Shown in pieces: positions 17,291 to 25,798 of a DNA stretch of 64,000 nt. The DNA is taken from positions 248,001 through 312,000 of the forward strand of contig JAGARN010000005.1 in NCBI GenBank assembly GCA_017622235.1, given 5' to 3'. The stretch is from Spirochaetaceae bacterium (lineage in GTDB: Bacteria; Spirochaetota; Spirochaetia; Treponematales; Treponemataceae). Below the pieces are notes generated by a model. The model saw nothing but the letters and a program-made list of their open reading frames with translations, was not told where the DNA came from and made no database searches. The position numbers and the translations under genes were made by a program. Within the stretch, counting starts at the first letter, position 1; every line of letters begins with the position of its first letter.

Positions 17291-19219
17291 ATGAAAACAA
17301 ATTTTTTTGCAAAAATCGGACTAACTTTATTATTATTAATAATAACTAACTTTACGTTTTTATATTCAAATGCACATATTTCTACTCAAGCACATCAAAA
17401 TGCTATCAGTATGGTTGTACATGGTACAAACGATTCCTTTTTTAGTGCGGGACAAGATGGATTCGTTATAAAATGGACATCCGATGGATTAGGAGAGCAT
17501 TATCAACTTACTGAACTTGAAATAAGATTAATTGCAGTACATCCAAACGGTAACGATATTGCTGTTTACGAAACAGATGGCTATTCCGTTCATCGTGTTT
17601 CTGTGTGGAACTGGAATACCCTTAGCCGAAAATTTGTTAAAACATTTACAAATTCCGTAACGGAATTATCTTTTACGGCAAAAGGAACATTGCTTTCCGT
17701 TGGAACAGCTACCGTTAATGGTGCTGTATATCTTAATCCCTCTTCTGGGCGAACAGTTTCAAAAATTAAAGAATCAACTGGTATCGTTAATATGATTCAC
17801 AGTAGCCCAACAGAAAAAACTTCTCTAATGTATTCTCCAGCGGGTCATATTTCATATTACAATATGTCAACAGGAACACGGAAAGAACGTTTTCAAACGG
17901 AACAACAGCTTGAACAAGTAATGATGTTTAACAATAATCTTTTTCTTGCAGGAGTAAAAAATAATAGCATATATGTTATTGATGCTTTATCCGGAAAAAC
18001 CAACGCTGTAATTTCTGCACGTTCCCCTATACTTTTTCAAGACTATAATGATACAACACTTTATTATATGGATTTTGACGGAAGGAATCATACCCTAAAA
18101 GCAATAAATGCAACACAAAATCAACAAGGTATTATTACAGTAAATAATCCTACAACAATAAAAACTGTTTCTGGACCAACATTAAGAAATCCTGTTGTTA
18201 GTGTGGCAAAAAAAGGCGATACTCTGGTTCTTGGTACAAAAGGTGGCGATATTTATACAACTAATATATCTTCATCTGCAACGACAGAATCTCTTTTACC
18301 ATTAACAGATAATATGTACGAAAGGATTCTAGATATTTTAGCAATAGAAGAAGATTTTTACTGTTTAAGTCCTGATACACTTTTTCGTACATCATTTGAC
18401 ACAGGAATGGTAGAAAACATAACTACAAATAACGGCTACACAAATATAAATTCTTATGGTAATAAAATAATTTTATGGGAACAGGGAACAAAACGAACAG
18501 TTTCTCTCTTAGACCTAGAAACAAGGACAACATCTGTACTATTCACACCTACCAATATGATCCAAACCATTCGACCTTTTGGAGAAAAATTGATTTATAT
18601 CGAAGGTAACACAAAGGTAAATATGTTTGATATGCAAACAAAACAAATCACTGAACTGTATACAGGAACAGGTTTGCAAGATGCGATTCTATATAAAGAC
18701 TCGCAACTATTTGTAGCAAAGTCTGCTTCAAGTAATCCACGTTCACCATTGATAAGCGTTGATACAATAACAAAAGAAACTGTAATGTTGCCAGTAAATG
18801 GAAATGTTGCTTTTTCTTTATGCTACGATAACACAAATAACAACAATGTAATTTATGGTATTCAAGTTACATCTAGTTCAGACTCTTCTACCACAGCGAT
18901 TTTTGCCTATTATCCGGAACGAAAAACTGTTTCAACACTAAAAACAATATCTGCAGAAGACACCGAAGCATTTATGACAATGTACAATACAACATTGTAT
19001 TCTAATATTGGCAAAAATCAAGTTCTATCATATGAAACAAAAACTAGAAAACAACAACAACTTAATCGTTCAGCATCTTTGCCGTTAAAGATAGCAAGAA
19101 CAAAAAACAGGGGAGCTGTACTAAATCGAGATGGCAGCATATCTTGGTATGATGCTTCCTCAGGGAAATATCGTGCAGACTGGTATATGACAACAGACGG
19201 AATGTGGTTTGAATTCTAA
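17291..19219 (+). CDS. Exported WD40-like beta-propeller protein
   Basis: The 642 residues begin with a signal peptide (cleavage probably near NAH, residue ~28). Repeated blade-like units follow: strands ending in K/S-W or D-x-x-T/S-G-K (HGTNDSFFSAGQDGFVIKW, NPSSGRTVSKI, DALSGKTNAV). Two propellers are possible given the length. AGGAAA precedes the ATG, 2 bp after rseP, so it is co-transcribed. A periplasmic scaffold or sensor role is inferred. It converges on dnaB with a 6-bp gap and no visible terminator. Confidence 0.75.
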   Translation: MKTNFFAKIGLTLLLLIITNFTFLYSNAHISTQAHQNAISMVVHGTNDSFFSAGQDGFVIKWTSDGLGEHYQLTELEIRLIAVHPNGNDIAVYETDGYSVHRVSVWNWNTLSRKFVKTFTNSVTELSFTAKGTLLSVGTATVNGAVYLNPSSGRTVSKIKESTGIVNMIHSSPTEKTSLMYSPAGHISYYNMSTGTRKERFQTEQQLEQVMMFNNNLFLAGVKNNSIYVIDALSGKTNAVISARSPILFQDYNDTTLYYMDFDGRNHTLKAINATQNQQGIITVNNPTTIKTVSGPTLRNPVVSVAKKGDTLVLGTKGGDIYTTNISSSATTESLLPLTDNMYERILDILAIEEDFYCLSPDTLFRTSFDTGMVENITTNNGYTNINSYGNKIILWEQGTKRTVSLLDLETRTTSVLFTPTNMIQTIRPFGEKLIYIEGNTKVNMFDMQTKQITELYTGTGLQDAILYKDSQLFVAKSASSNPRSPLISVDTITKETVMLPVNGNVAFSLCYDNTNNNNVIYGIQVTSSSDSSTTAIFAYYPERKTVSTLKTISAEDTEAFMTMYNTTLYSNIGKNQVLSYETKTRKQQQLNRSASLPLKIARTKNRGAVLNRDGSISWYDASSGKYRADWYMTTDGMWFEF

Positions 19220-19225
19220 TAAAAT

Positions 19226-20551
19226 CTATTGTTCATCAGAACGATTTTCAAACTTTGTATAATAAGGGATAAACATTAAATTTACTGTCCCAATAGGTCC
19301 GTTTCTTTGCTTTGAAAGAAGAATCTTTGCCTCTAAAGGCTGTCCATCTTCTGAGTGAATACGCTCTCGATGGATAAACATAACAACATCAGCATCTTGT
19401 TCCAAGGAACCTGATTCACGTAAATCAGACAGATTCGGTTCCCTACCCTCGCTATCACGTCTTACCTGCGATAAGGCTATAATAGGAATATCTAATTCTC
19501 TAGCAAGACTTTTTAATGAACGAGAAATTTCTGCAATTTGCTCATGCCTAGGCAAAGAAGTATTTTCATTGGTGATTAAAGCAATATAATCAATAAAAAT
19601 TATCTCTACATTGTGAATTGACCTCATTCTTCTTGCCATAGCTCTTAAATCAAGCATTTTCATATTTGGAGTATCAACAATATACAATGGAGATTCATAA
19701 ATTCGTCCTGCGGCATCTTGCATTTTTCCTAGTTCATCCATCTTCAACATTCCAGAACGTAATTTTCCGGCAGGAATTCTAGCTTCTTGAGAAAGAAGAC
19801 GTGAACCGATTTGACGGTATGACATTTCCAAAGAGAAAAAACCAACCGGTATTTTCTTTTCAATAGCCATAAACTGTGCCATAGAAAGAGCCATAGCTGT
19901 TTTTCCCATAGAGGGTCTTGCACCAATAATCGTAAGCTCAGATTTTTGAAAACCATTTGTCATTTTATCAAGATTAACAAAACCTGAAGGAATACCAGTA
20001 AAAGCATCTTTATTGTTGTAACGAGCTTGAACTATATCCACAGTATCATGAACTAACTTTGTTGCAGAAATAATATTATGTGTTTGGTCTAAATCGGTAA
20101 GCGTAAAAATTTTACTTTGAGCCTCTTCCAAAGCTATACGACTTTCTTTTGTTTCGTCATGTGAATCTGAAATAATCTGAGAAGAAAGTTTTATAAGCTC
20201 ACGTCTAATTGACTGGTCTCTGACAATTTTTGCATAATACTCAATATTAGAACTTGTTGGAACTTGATCTGTAAGAGAAGAAACATAGGCTGCTCCACCA
20301 GCAGCTTCTAATTTTCCTGTGTTTCGTAATTCTTCTGTAAGCGTAAGAATATCACCACGCTCACCTCTTTCAGAAAGGGAAAGAATGGCTTCATAAATAA
20401 CTTGATTTTGTAATGAATAAAATCGCTCCGGTCTAAGATACGACTGGACGGTATTAATTGCGTCCCAATCAAGAAGCAAAGCACCTAATGTGGCTTGTTC
20501 CGCCTCAAGGTTATGGGGCGGAACCTTATCTTTTAAGGACGCAAAAGACAT
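19226..20551 (-). CDS. dnaB: Replicative DNA helicase DnaB
   Basis: The hexameric helicase that unwinds the replication fork. The N-terminal domain starts PPHNLEAEQATLGALLLD; the RecA-like domain has Walker A GARPSMGKTA (~200), Walker B-type IIFIDYIALI, and the arginine-rich C terminus LSKQRNGPIGTV. The 441 residues are of normal length and there is no intein. Its ATG directly follows the rplI stop. Confidence 0.96.
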   Translation of the reverse strand: MSFASLKDKVPPHNLEAEQATLGALLLDWDAINTVQSYLRPERFYSLQNQVIYEAILSLSERGERGDILTLTEELRNTGKLEAAGGAAYVSSLTDQVPTSSNIEYYAKIVRDQSIRRELIKLSSQIISDSHDETKESRIALEEAQSKIFTLTDLDQTHNIISATKLVHDTVDIVQARYNNKDAFTGIPSGFVNLDKMTNGFQKSELTIIGARPSMGKTAMALSMAQFMAIEKKIPVGFFSLEMSYRQIGSRLLSQEARIPAGKLRSGMLKMDELGKMQDAAGRIYESPLYIVDTPNMKMLDLRAMARRMRSIHNVEIIFIDYIALITNENTSLPRHEQIAEISRSLKSLARELDIPIIALSQVRRDSEGREPNLSDLRESGSLEQDADVVMFIHRERIHSEDGQPLEAKILLSKQRNGPIGTVNLMFIPYYTKFENRSDEQ

Positions 20552-21091
20552 TTATTCCTCAGTTGATTCTGTTGCTTCCTCAGTTTTTTTCTGAGCTACT
20601 TCTTTTTCTTTTTTAGATACAACTTCTGTAGCTCTTGCAGATTCTTCTTGAGAAGAAACAACAACTACAACATCAGCTGTAGCAGACTCATAAAGACGAA
20701 CAATAGCATGATACTTACCTAAAGTCTTAATTGTAAGACCAGGAATTTCAATACGCTTTCGTTCAATCTCAAAGCCATTTTTTTGCAATTCATCTGCAAC
20801 CGTCTGATTTGTAACAGCACCATATAATTTGCCGTTAGGACCTGCGGGCATTACAAGTTCAACCGTAAATCCTTCGAGTTTCTCTTTTAGACTAGCAGCA
20901 TCACGTCGTTTTTCTGCCTTACGTGCTTCAATCTCTTCCTTTCGACCCTCAAAGTATGCCACAGTCATATCATTATAAGGAAGTGCAAAATTGCGTGGGA
21001 AAAGGTAATTACGTGCATAACCGTTAGCAACAACCTTTACATCGCCTTCTTCTCCAAGGTATTTTACGTCTTGGTTTAGAATAACTTTCAT
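20552..21091 (-). CDS. rplI: 50S ribosomal protein L9 with charged tail
   Basis: The N-terminal L9 signature is clear (VILNQDVKYLGEEGDVKVVANGYARNYL, read in two overlapping parts; NYLFPRNFA). The linker helix and C-terminal domain follow. The 179 residues exceed the usual ~150 because of a Glu/Lys/Thr-rich tail of about 30 residues. GGAG precedes the ATG, and two hairpins lie in the gap after rpsR. Confidence 0.95.
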   Translation of the reverse strand: MKVILNQDVKYLGEEGDVKVVANGYARNYLFPRNFALPYNDMTVAYFEGRKEEIEARKAEKRRDAASLKEKLEGFTVELVMPAGPNGKLYGAVTNQTVADELQKNGFEIERKRIEIPGLTIKTLGKYHAIVRLYESATADVVVVVSSQEESARATEVVSKKEKEVAQKKTEEATESTEE

Positions 21092-21205
21092 ATCAAGCTC
21101 CTATTTTTGTGCCTTAAGCACAACATTAAAACTAAACAAACGGCGTTTCCGGGAGTCGGTCGCCGCTGTTACCTACAAAAATATTTACTATAACAACTAA
21201 ATAAA
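21092..21205 (-). promoter_or_regulatory. rpsR-rplI intergenic hairpins
   Basis: On the minus strand a CGGCG/CGCCG stem-loop (21143-21147 with 21163-21167) is followed by a TGTGC/GCACA hairpin (21108-21122) just upstream of the rplI GGAG site. They may modulate rplI-dnaB translation or mRNA processing. No promoter is obvious. Confidence 0.4.
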
Positions 21206-21517
21206 CTAGTCTGCCACAAAGGGAAGCAAACAAATTGCTCTTGCTCGCTTTATTTCTAAAGCTAAACGACGCTGATGTTTTGCACAAGTACCAGTTATAC
21301 GACGAGGCAAAATCTTTCCTCTTTCCGTTGTAAAGCGGCGTAGTGCATCTGCATCCTTATAATCAATCTTTGTTTTGTTTGCACAAAAACGGCAAACTTT
21401 TTTTCGGAAAAAAGTCTTGCCTTTAGCACGTGGTGCACGCTCATCAGCGTCACGAATAACATCCTGCATCTGAACATCAGGGGTTGTATCAATATCTTTA
21501 ATCATTTCATCTGACAT
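21206..21517 (-). CDS. rpsR: 30S ribosomal protein S18
   Basis: The start at 21517 is supported by AGGAG; an in-frame ATG 33 bases earlier would add 11 residues and lacks support. The core has the zinc-type CRFC...TCAKHQRRL arrangement and the S18 motif [10 protein letters not shown]. Of 103 residues the first ~30 are an acidic N-terminal extension ([14 protein letters not shown]...). Fourth from the end of the rpsF-ssb-rpsR-rplI-dnaB order, the partner of S6. Confidence 0.93.
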   Translation of the reverse strand: MSDEMIKDIDTTPDVQMQDVIRDADERAPRAKGKTFFRKKVCRFCANKTKIDYKDADALRRFTTERGKILPRRITGTCAKHQRRLALEIKRARAICLLPFVAD

Positions 21518-21553
21518 AAGTTTGTCTCCTGTAGTGTAGCTGTAGAACACAGC

Positions 21554-22045
21554 TTAGAATGGAATATCTTCCGGAAAAGAATCCGAAGAACCATAAGATT
21601 GATCATATGATTCACTGTCGTATCCACCGGTAGAAACGGATGGTTCCATACCGCCTCTTGGCTGATAGGCTGATCTTGAGGACTGCGTGGAATTATATCC
21701 ACTAGCAGAACCACCAGAGTTTCCACCTAACAACTGGACATTGTTTGCAACTACAACAACTTTACTACGAGGTTGTCCATCTTGCTCCCACCTGTCTTGG
21801 CGTAATTCACCATCAATAGCCACTTGTTTACCTTTTACAAGATAGGGCTTAAGAGTTTCAGCAGACTTACCAAAAAGACTAATCTCAAAAAAACTAGCCT
21901 CTTCTATCCACTGTTCACCGTTTTTTCGCCTGCGGTTGACTGCTATGGAAAAATTGGCAATCGCCAGACCTGAAGTGGTATATTTTAATTCTGAATCTCT
22001 GGTTAAGCGACCAATTAAAACTACATGATTTAAATCCGCTGCCAT
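21554..22045 (-). CDS. ssb: Single-stranded DNA-binding protein
   Basis: The OB-fold domain spans ~1-110 (LNHVVLIGRLTRDSELKYT, NFSIAVNRR, GKQVAIDGELRQDRW). A Gly/Ser/Tyr-rich linker and the acidic tail DSFPEDIPF, the site that binds partner proteins, complete the 163 residues. It lies between rpsF and rpsR as in most bacteria. Confidence 0.96.
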   Translation of the reverse strand: MAADLNHVVLIGRLTRDSELKYTTSGLAIANFSIAVNRRRKNGEQWIEEASFFEISLFGKSAETLKPYLVKGKQVAIDGELRQDRWEQDGQPRSKVVVVANNVQLLGGNSGGSASGYNSTQSSRSAYQPRGGMEPSVSTGGYDSESYDQSYGSSDSFPEDIPF

Positions 22046-22067
22046 AGCTGCCTTCCTTTAAGGTTTC

Positions 22068-22349
22068 TTACTCGTCAATCTTAACAAACATGAATTTGAG
22101 CAAATCAGCATTCAACTTAAACTGACGATCAATTTCAACCAACTTAGCAGGGTTAGCTTTTACGTTAAGCAGCAAAAAACGTCCACGCTTTTGTTTCTTA
22201 ACTTCGTAGCATAGATCACGGTCGCCGTATGGCTCTTCTTTTTCAATCTCAACACCAAAATCGCTCAAAACTGTGCGAAGAGTGTCAAGTCCAGCTTTGT
22301 ACTTATCTTCCTCAATGGGAAAGATAGTCATTAGTTCATACCTTCTCAT
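22068..22349 (-). CDS. rpsF: 30S ribosomal protein S6
   Basis: The 93 residues match S6: RRYELMTIFP at the start, and GDRDLCYEVKKQKRGRFLLLNV in the middle, which contacts S18. AAGGAGA precedes the ATG. It is first in the rpsF-ssb-rpsR-rplI-dnaB operon and is preceded by a structured leader at 22365-22402. Confidence 0.96.
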   Translation of the reverse strand: MRRYELMTIFPIEEDKYKAGLDTLRTVLSDFGVEIEKEEPYGDRDLCYEVKKQKRGRFLLLNVKANPAKLVEIDRQFKLNADLLKFMFVKIDE

Positions 22350-22364
22350 GTCTTCTCCTTATGG

Positions 22365-22402
22365 ACAATTTGGGAGTGGCACAATCCACTCCAAGGGATT
22401 GT
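22365..22402 (-). promoter_or_regulatory. Candidate S6:S18-binding leader of rpsF
   Basis: On the minus strand ACAAT (22398-22402) pairs with ATTGT (22365-22369). Inside is a hairpin TTGGAGTGG/CCACTCC-CAA with a one-base bulge and a six-base loop. CCC is unpaired on the 5' side only. The known S6:S18 leader has this layout with a CCG bulge that mimics 16S rRNA. Here the bulge reads CCC, so homology is probable but not proven. Confidence 0.55.
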
Positions 22403-22437
22403 AGAATGATATAGTAAAGTAAGAAAAAAATCAATAG

Positions 22438-22998
22438 CTAGACAATGGAAATAAGTTTACGTTCCAACAATTCTTGTAAAATCAAATCCACAATTTGCTG
22501 CGGATTATATTTTGATGTGTCAATTATCATATCAGAAAAGTCATACTCATTATTATTTATGTTATAAAGTCGCATATACCTTTTAGAGTCTTCTTGATCA
22601 CGCATGCGAGTAAAAGATTTTATTGCTTCTAAATCACCACCTTCACGATTTTGAATTCTAGCCGCTCTAACATCATCATCTGCAAGTAAAAACACTTTTA
22701 AATCAGCTTCTTTCAACATCCAAATTGCAAGCCTCGAACCAAGAACACAAGATTCTTGCATAGCAAGTTCAACTTGTCTTGTATCAACTTTTATATCAAA
22801 ACTGTCATCGGTTTTTGCCTGTTGAATTATCTGAGATAATGAAAGTCCTGTTTCTTCTGCCAAAGAACGAAAAGTGTAATTTACAAGTTTAACTCCAAGT
22901 TTTTCTGAAAGCAAAGTGCTAACAGTTGTGTTTCCACAACCACTTTTTCCAGAAATTGCAACCCTAAGTTGCTTACCACAAGCAATCTTATATTCCAC
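22438..22998 (-). CDS. cmk: Archaeal/spirochaete-type cytidylate kinase
   Basis: A 186-residue P-loop kinase (AISGKSGCGNTTVS, residues ~14-27) of the type that phosphorylates CMP/dCMP in archaea and spirochaetes, rather than the longer bacterial Cmk. Further features are GSRLAIWML and RMRDQEDSKRYMRLYNIN, the region of LID-type arginines. The start is GTG, with GAGG about 9 bp upstream. It has its own promoter downstream of lon. Confidence 0.8.
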   Translation of the reverse strand: MEYKIACGKQLRVAISGKSGCGNTTVSTLLSEKLGVKLVNYTFRSLAEETGLSLSQIIQQAKTDDSFDIKVDTRQVELAMQESCVLGSRLAIWMLKEADLKVFLLADDDVRAARIQNREGGDLEAIKSFTRMRDQEDSKRYMRLYNINNNEYDFSDMIIDTSKYNPQQIVDLILQELLERKLISIV

Positions 22999-23028
22999 AA
23001 CAATGCCTCACTTTTAAAGGTTAATCAC

Positions 23029-23057
23029 ATTGTAACGTAAGGAAAAAATCCTGTCAA
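23029..23057 (-). promoter_or_regulatory. Promoter of cmk
   Basis: Minus-strand TTGACA (23052-23057), 17 bp, TACAAT (23029-23034). The leader to the GTG start at 22998 is about 25 nt and contains GAGG. Confidence 0.75.
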
Positions 23058-23082
23058 AGCATTGTACGTGTTTTTTTTGAGT

Positions 23083-25665
23083 TTAAAATGCTAAATCAAG
23101 AACCTCTTCTATTCTCGAAACTGGATGAAATGTAACACCCTTCTTTACAATTTCAGGAATTTCATCTAAATCTCGTAAATTTGACTTTGGAATTATTATA
23201 TGCCGAATTTTATTTCGTTTAGCCGCAACAGTTTTTTCCCTTAAGCCACCAATTGGAAGAACTTGACCTGTCAAAGAAAGCTCCCCAGTCATAGCTAGAT
23301 GAGGTTTTATGGTTTTACCCGAAAGCAAAGAAATCAAAGCTGTGGTCAAAGTAATTCCAGCCGAAGGACCATCTTTAGGCGTAGCTCCTTCTGGAATATG
23401 AACATGAATTGTATGCTTGTCAAACCATTCGATTTCTTTCAAGGATTTGTTCACCGAATAATTTCTTACCCAACTCATTGCTATTTCCGCAGATTCTTTC
23501 ATTACGTCACCCAACTGCCCTGTAAGAACAAAACCTTCTTTACCTGGAATAACAGCTGTTTCTATAAGCAAAGTGTCGCCACCCATGCTTGTCCACGCAA
23601 GACCGATTGCAGTTCCTGCTTTATCTGCTTTTTTTATCTCTGATTCATCAAATATAGGTGTACCAAGATATTTTTTTGCAGATTCTAAATCTACAAAAAA
23701 ACTTTTTGATAAAACTTCTTTCAAAAGTTTCTCTTGCTGGCTAAGCAGAAGTTTTTTTTCTTTAACAGCATTTGCGTCAAGATTTTCTTTTGCTTCTAAT
23801 TCTGCAATTTGATTTTTAAGTATAGTTACTTGTTCCTCGGCTTTTACAACTTCACTTGAAGTTATCAATTCCATGGCGATTTTTCGTGTTATTTTATCTA
23901 TACACTTTTCAAAGTTACGAACCCCCGACTCTCTAGCATAAGACTCTGCAATAAGCTCAAGAGTTTCTTTATCGAATTTTATTTGATTTTTTTTCAAACC
24001 GTTTTTTTGTAGCGTTTTTGGAATAAGATATTTCTTTGCAATTTGCATTTTCTCTTGGTCAATATAACCAGAAAGCATTATAATTTCTGCACGATCAAGT
24101 AATGGTTCTGGTATCGTATCCAACGTGTTAGCAGTTAAAATAAAGAAAATATCAGAAACATCAAATGGTAAATCTAAATAATTATCTCTAAAAGAAATAT
24201 TTTGCTCTGGATCAAGCACCTCTAAAAGAGCACTAGCAGGGTCGCCTTGGTGACTATAACCTAATTTATCAACTTCATCAATCAAAAAAACAGGACTACG
24301 AGTTTTTACTATTTTGAGCCCTTGCAACACTTTTCCCGGCATAGCTCCGATGTATGTACGTCGATGTCCTTTAATTTCAGCTTCATCACGCATTCCTCCA
24401 ACAGAAAAACGAAAAAAGGGTTTATTCATCGCATTAGCAATAGAACGCCCTATACTAGTTTTTCCGACTCCAGGTGGACCCACCAAAATCATTATCGAAC
24501 CCTTGTTGTCCTTTTTTAGTTTTCTAACTGCCAGATACTCTAAAATACGTTTTTTTACATCATCTAAACCGTAATGATCTTTTTCTAATATGGCTTTTGC
24601 TTTGTCAAGACTAAAGCTTTCTTCTGGAACACTATTCCAAGGCAAAGACGCTATCGTTTCTAAGTAGTTACGGACGACACCATACTCTGGAGCACTAGAA
24701 TCCATAAGGGCGAATTTTTCTAACTCTGCTTCTACCGTTTCTTTAATTTCACCTTTAAAATTAAATGAATCTATTTTTTCTTTAAATCGCATATACTCTG
24801 AATTCTGAGCATCCGTAGTTATTCCTAACTCTTCTTTTATTGCTTTTAGTTCTTCTTTTAAAAAATATTCTCTTTGCTGTGTTTCTATACGATCGTTTAG
24901 TTCAGCCTGAATCTTTTTTTGAATTCTGAGTAACTCTTGCTCTTTTTTTATATAGACAAGAACTTGTTCCATGCGCTGACGAACATTTAACATTTCCATT
25001 ACACGCTGTTGCTCATCTTTGTCTATATTCAATATAGAAGCAGCAAAGTCTGCAATTTTTCCGGGGTGATCTATGTTCACCATGTTCATACGCATTTCTT
25101 CAGAAAACAAAGGATTGTTTTCTGAAATTTCTTTCATTTCACTGATAAGAGCACGTGTTAATGCTTTTACTTCAAATGTATCGTCCTCTTGGTCTTCTAG
25201 GTATTCAACAACTGCAACCATAGGCTCTTTGTTACTTAACACTTTGCGTATACGGAAACGTTTGATAGTAGAAATAAAAACATTTATTCCGCCGTCTGGC
25301 AAATTTATTTTTTTAATAATACGAGCAACAGTACCAACTTCGTACATATCAGAAACAGATGGATTATCTACATCCTCTTTTAACATCACAATTCCAATTA
25401 AACCATCACCATTATAGGCCTGTTCCGCAACTTTGGTGTCTTCTGTGGAAGTAATCATAAGTGGCGTAAAAATTCCTGGAAATATAGGACGACCAGAAAT
25501 TGGGATGAGAAATAATTTATTGGAAAGAGTTTGTTCTAAAGGCACAATCGTAGAATTTTTTTCTTGTTGAGTATTTTTTTTATATTTACGTTTAGGTTTT
25601 TCTGTAGAATTAGTATCGCCACTGGCGAGCGATACAGTATCATCTATTTTATCTTTTTCTGCCAT
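23083..25665 (-). CDS. lon: ATP-dependent protease Lon
   Basis: A cytoplasmic AAA+ protease for misfolded and regulatory proteins. An N-terminal Lon substrate domain (~50-250) and coiled coil are followed by Walker A GPPGVGKTS (~393) and the Ser-Lys protease domain with catalytic Ser in KDGPSAGITLTTAL. The 860 residues are longer than the usual 780-820 because of a charged ~45-residue N-terminal extension and an insert rich in Lys/Glu (around 625-660). GGAG precedes the ATG. Confidence 0.95.
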   Translation of the reverse strand: MAEKDKIDDTVSLASGDTNSTEKPKRKYKKNTQQEKNSTIVPLEQTLSNKLFLIPISGRPIFPGIFTPLMITSTEDTKVAEQAYNGDGLIGIVMLKEDVDNPSVSDMYEVGTVARIIKKINLPDGGINVFISTIKRFRIRKVLSNKEPMVAVVEYLEDQEDDTFEVKALTRALISEMKEISENNPLFSEEMRMNMVNIDHPGKIADFAASILNIDKDEQQRVMEMLNVRQRMEQVLVYIKKEQELLRIQKKIQAELNDRIETQQREYFLKEELKAIKEELGITTDAQNSEYMRFKEKIDSFNFKGEIKETVEAELEKFALMDSSAPEYGVVRNYLETIASLPWNSVPEESFSLDKAKAILEKDHYGLDDVKKRILEYLAVRKLKKDNKGSIMILVGPPGVGKTSIGRSIANAMNKPFFRFSVGGMRDEAEIKGHRRTYIGAMPGKVLQGLKIVKTRSPVFLIDEVDKLGYSHQGDPASALLEVLDPEQNISFRDNYLDLPFDVSDIFFILTANTLDTIPEPLLDRAEIIMLSGYIDQEKMQIAKKYLIPKTLQKNGLKKNQIKFDKETLELIAESYARESGVRNFEKCIDKITRKIAMELITSSEVVKAEEQVTILKNQIAELEAKENLDANAVKEKKLLLSQQEKLLKEVLSKSFFVDLESAKKYLGTPIFDESEIKKADKAGTAIGLAWTSMGGDTLLIETAVIPGKEGFVLTGQLGDVMKESAEIAMSWVRNYSVNKSLKEIEWFDKHTIHVHIPEGATPKDGPSAGITLTTALISLLSGKTIKPHLAMTGELSLTGQVLPIGGLREKTVAAKRNKIRHIIIPKSNLRDLDEIPEIVKKGVTFHPVSRIEEVLDLAF

Positions 25666-25701
25666 TATACACTCCGTAAAATGAATATTTATTAAAAAAA
25701 A

Positions 25702-25753
25702 ATCATACCGATTTATTTTAAAATCAGCAAAGGCTTACATATAAAATATGTAA
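25702..25753 (-). promoter_or_regulatory. lon promoter with adjoining palindrome
   Basis: Minus-strand TTGCTG (25725-25730), 17 bp, TATGAT (25702-25707). Four bp upstream of the -35 is a perfect inverted repeat, TTACATAT-AAA-ATATGTAA (25735-25753), placed like an activator or repressor site. Confidence 0.6.
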
Positions 25754-25798
25754 ATAAACTAAAAAAAAAGCAACTATTTTCGCCGCAACATTACTTAT

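Noticed and set aside
25735..25753. Palindrome near lon read as a terminator of the kinase gene.
   Set aside because: It has almost no G+C and no U tract, and sits tightly upstream of a good promoter, so an operator is more likely.
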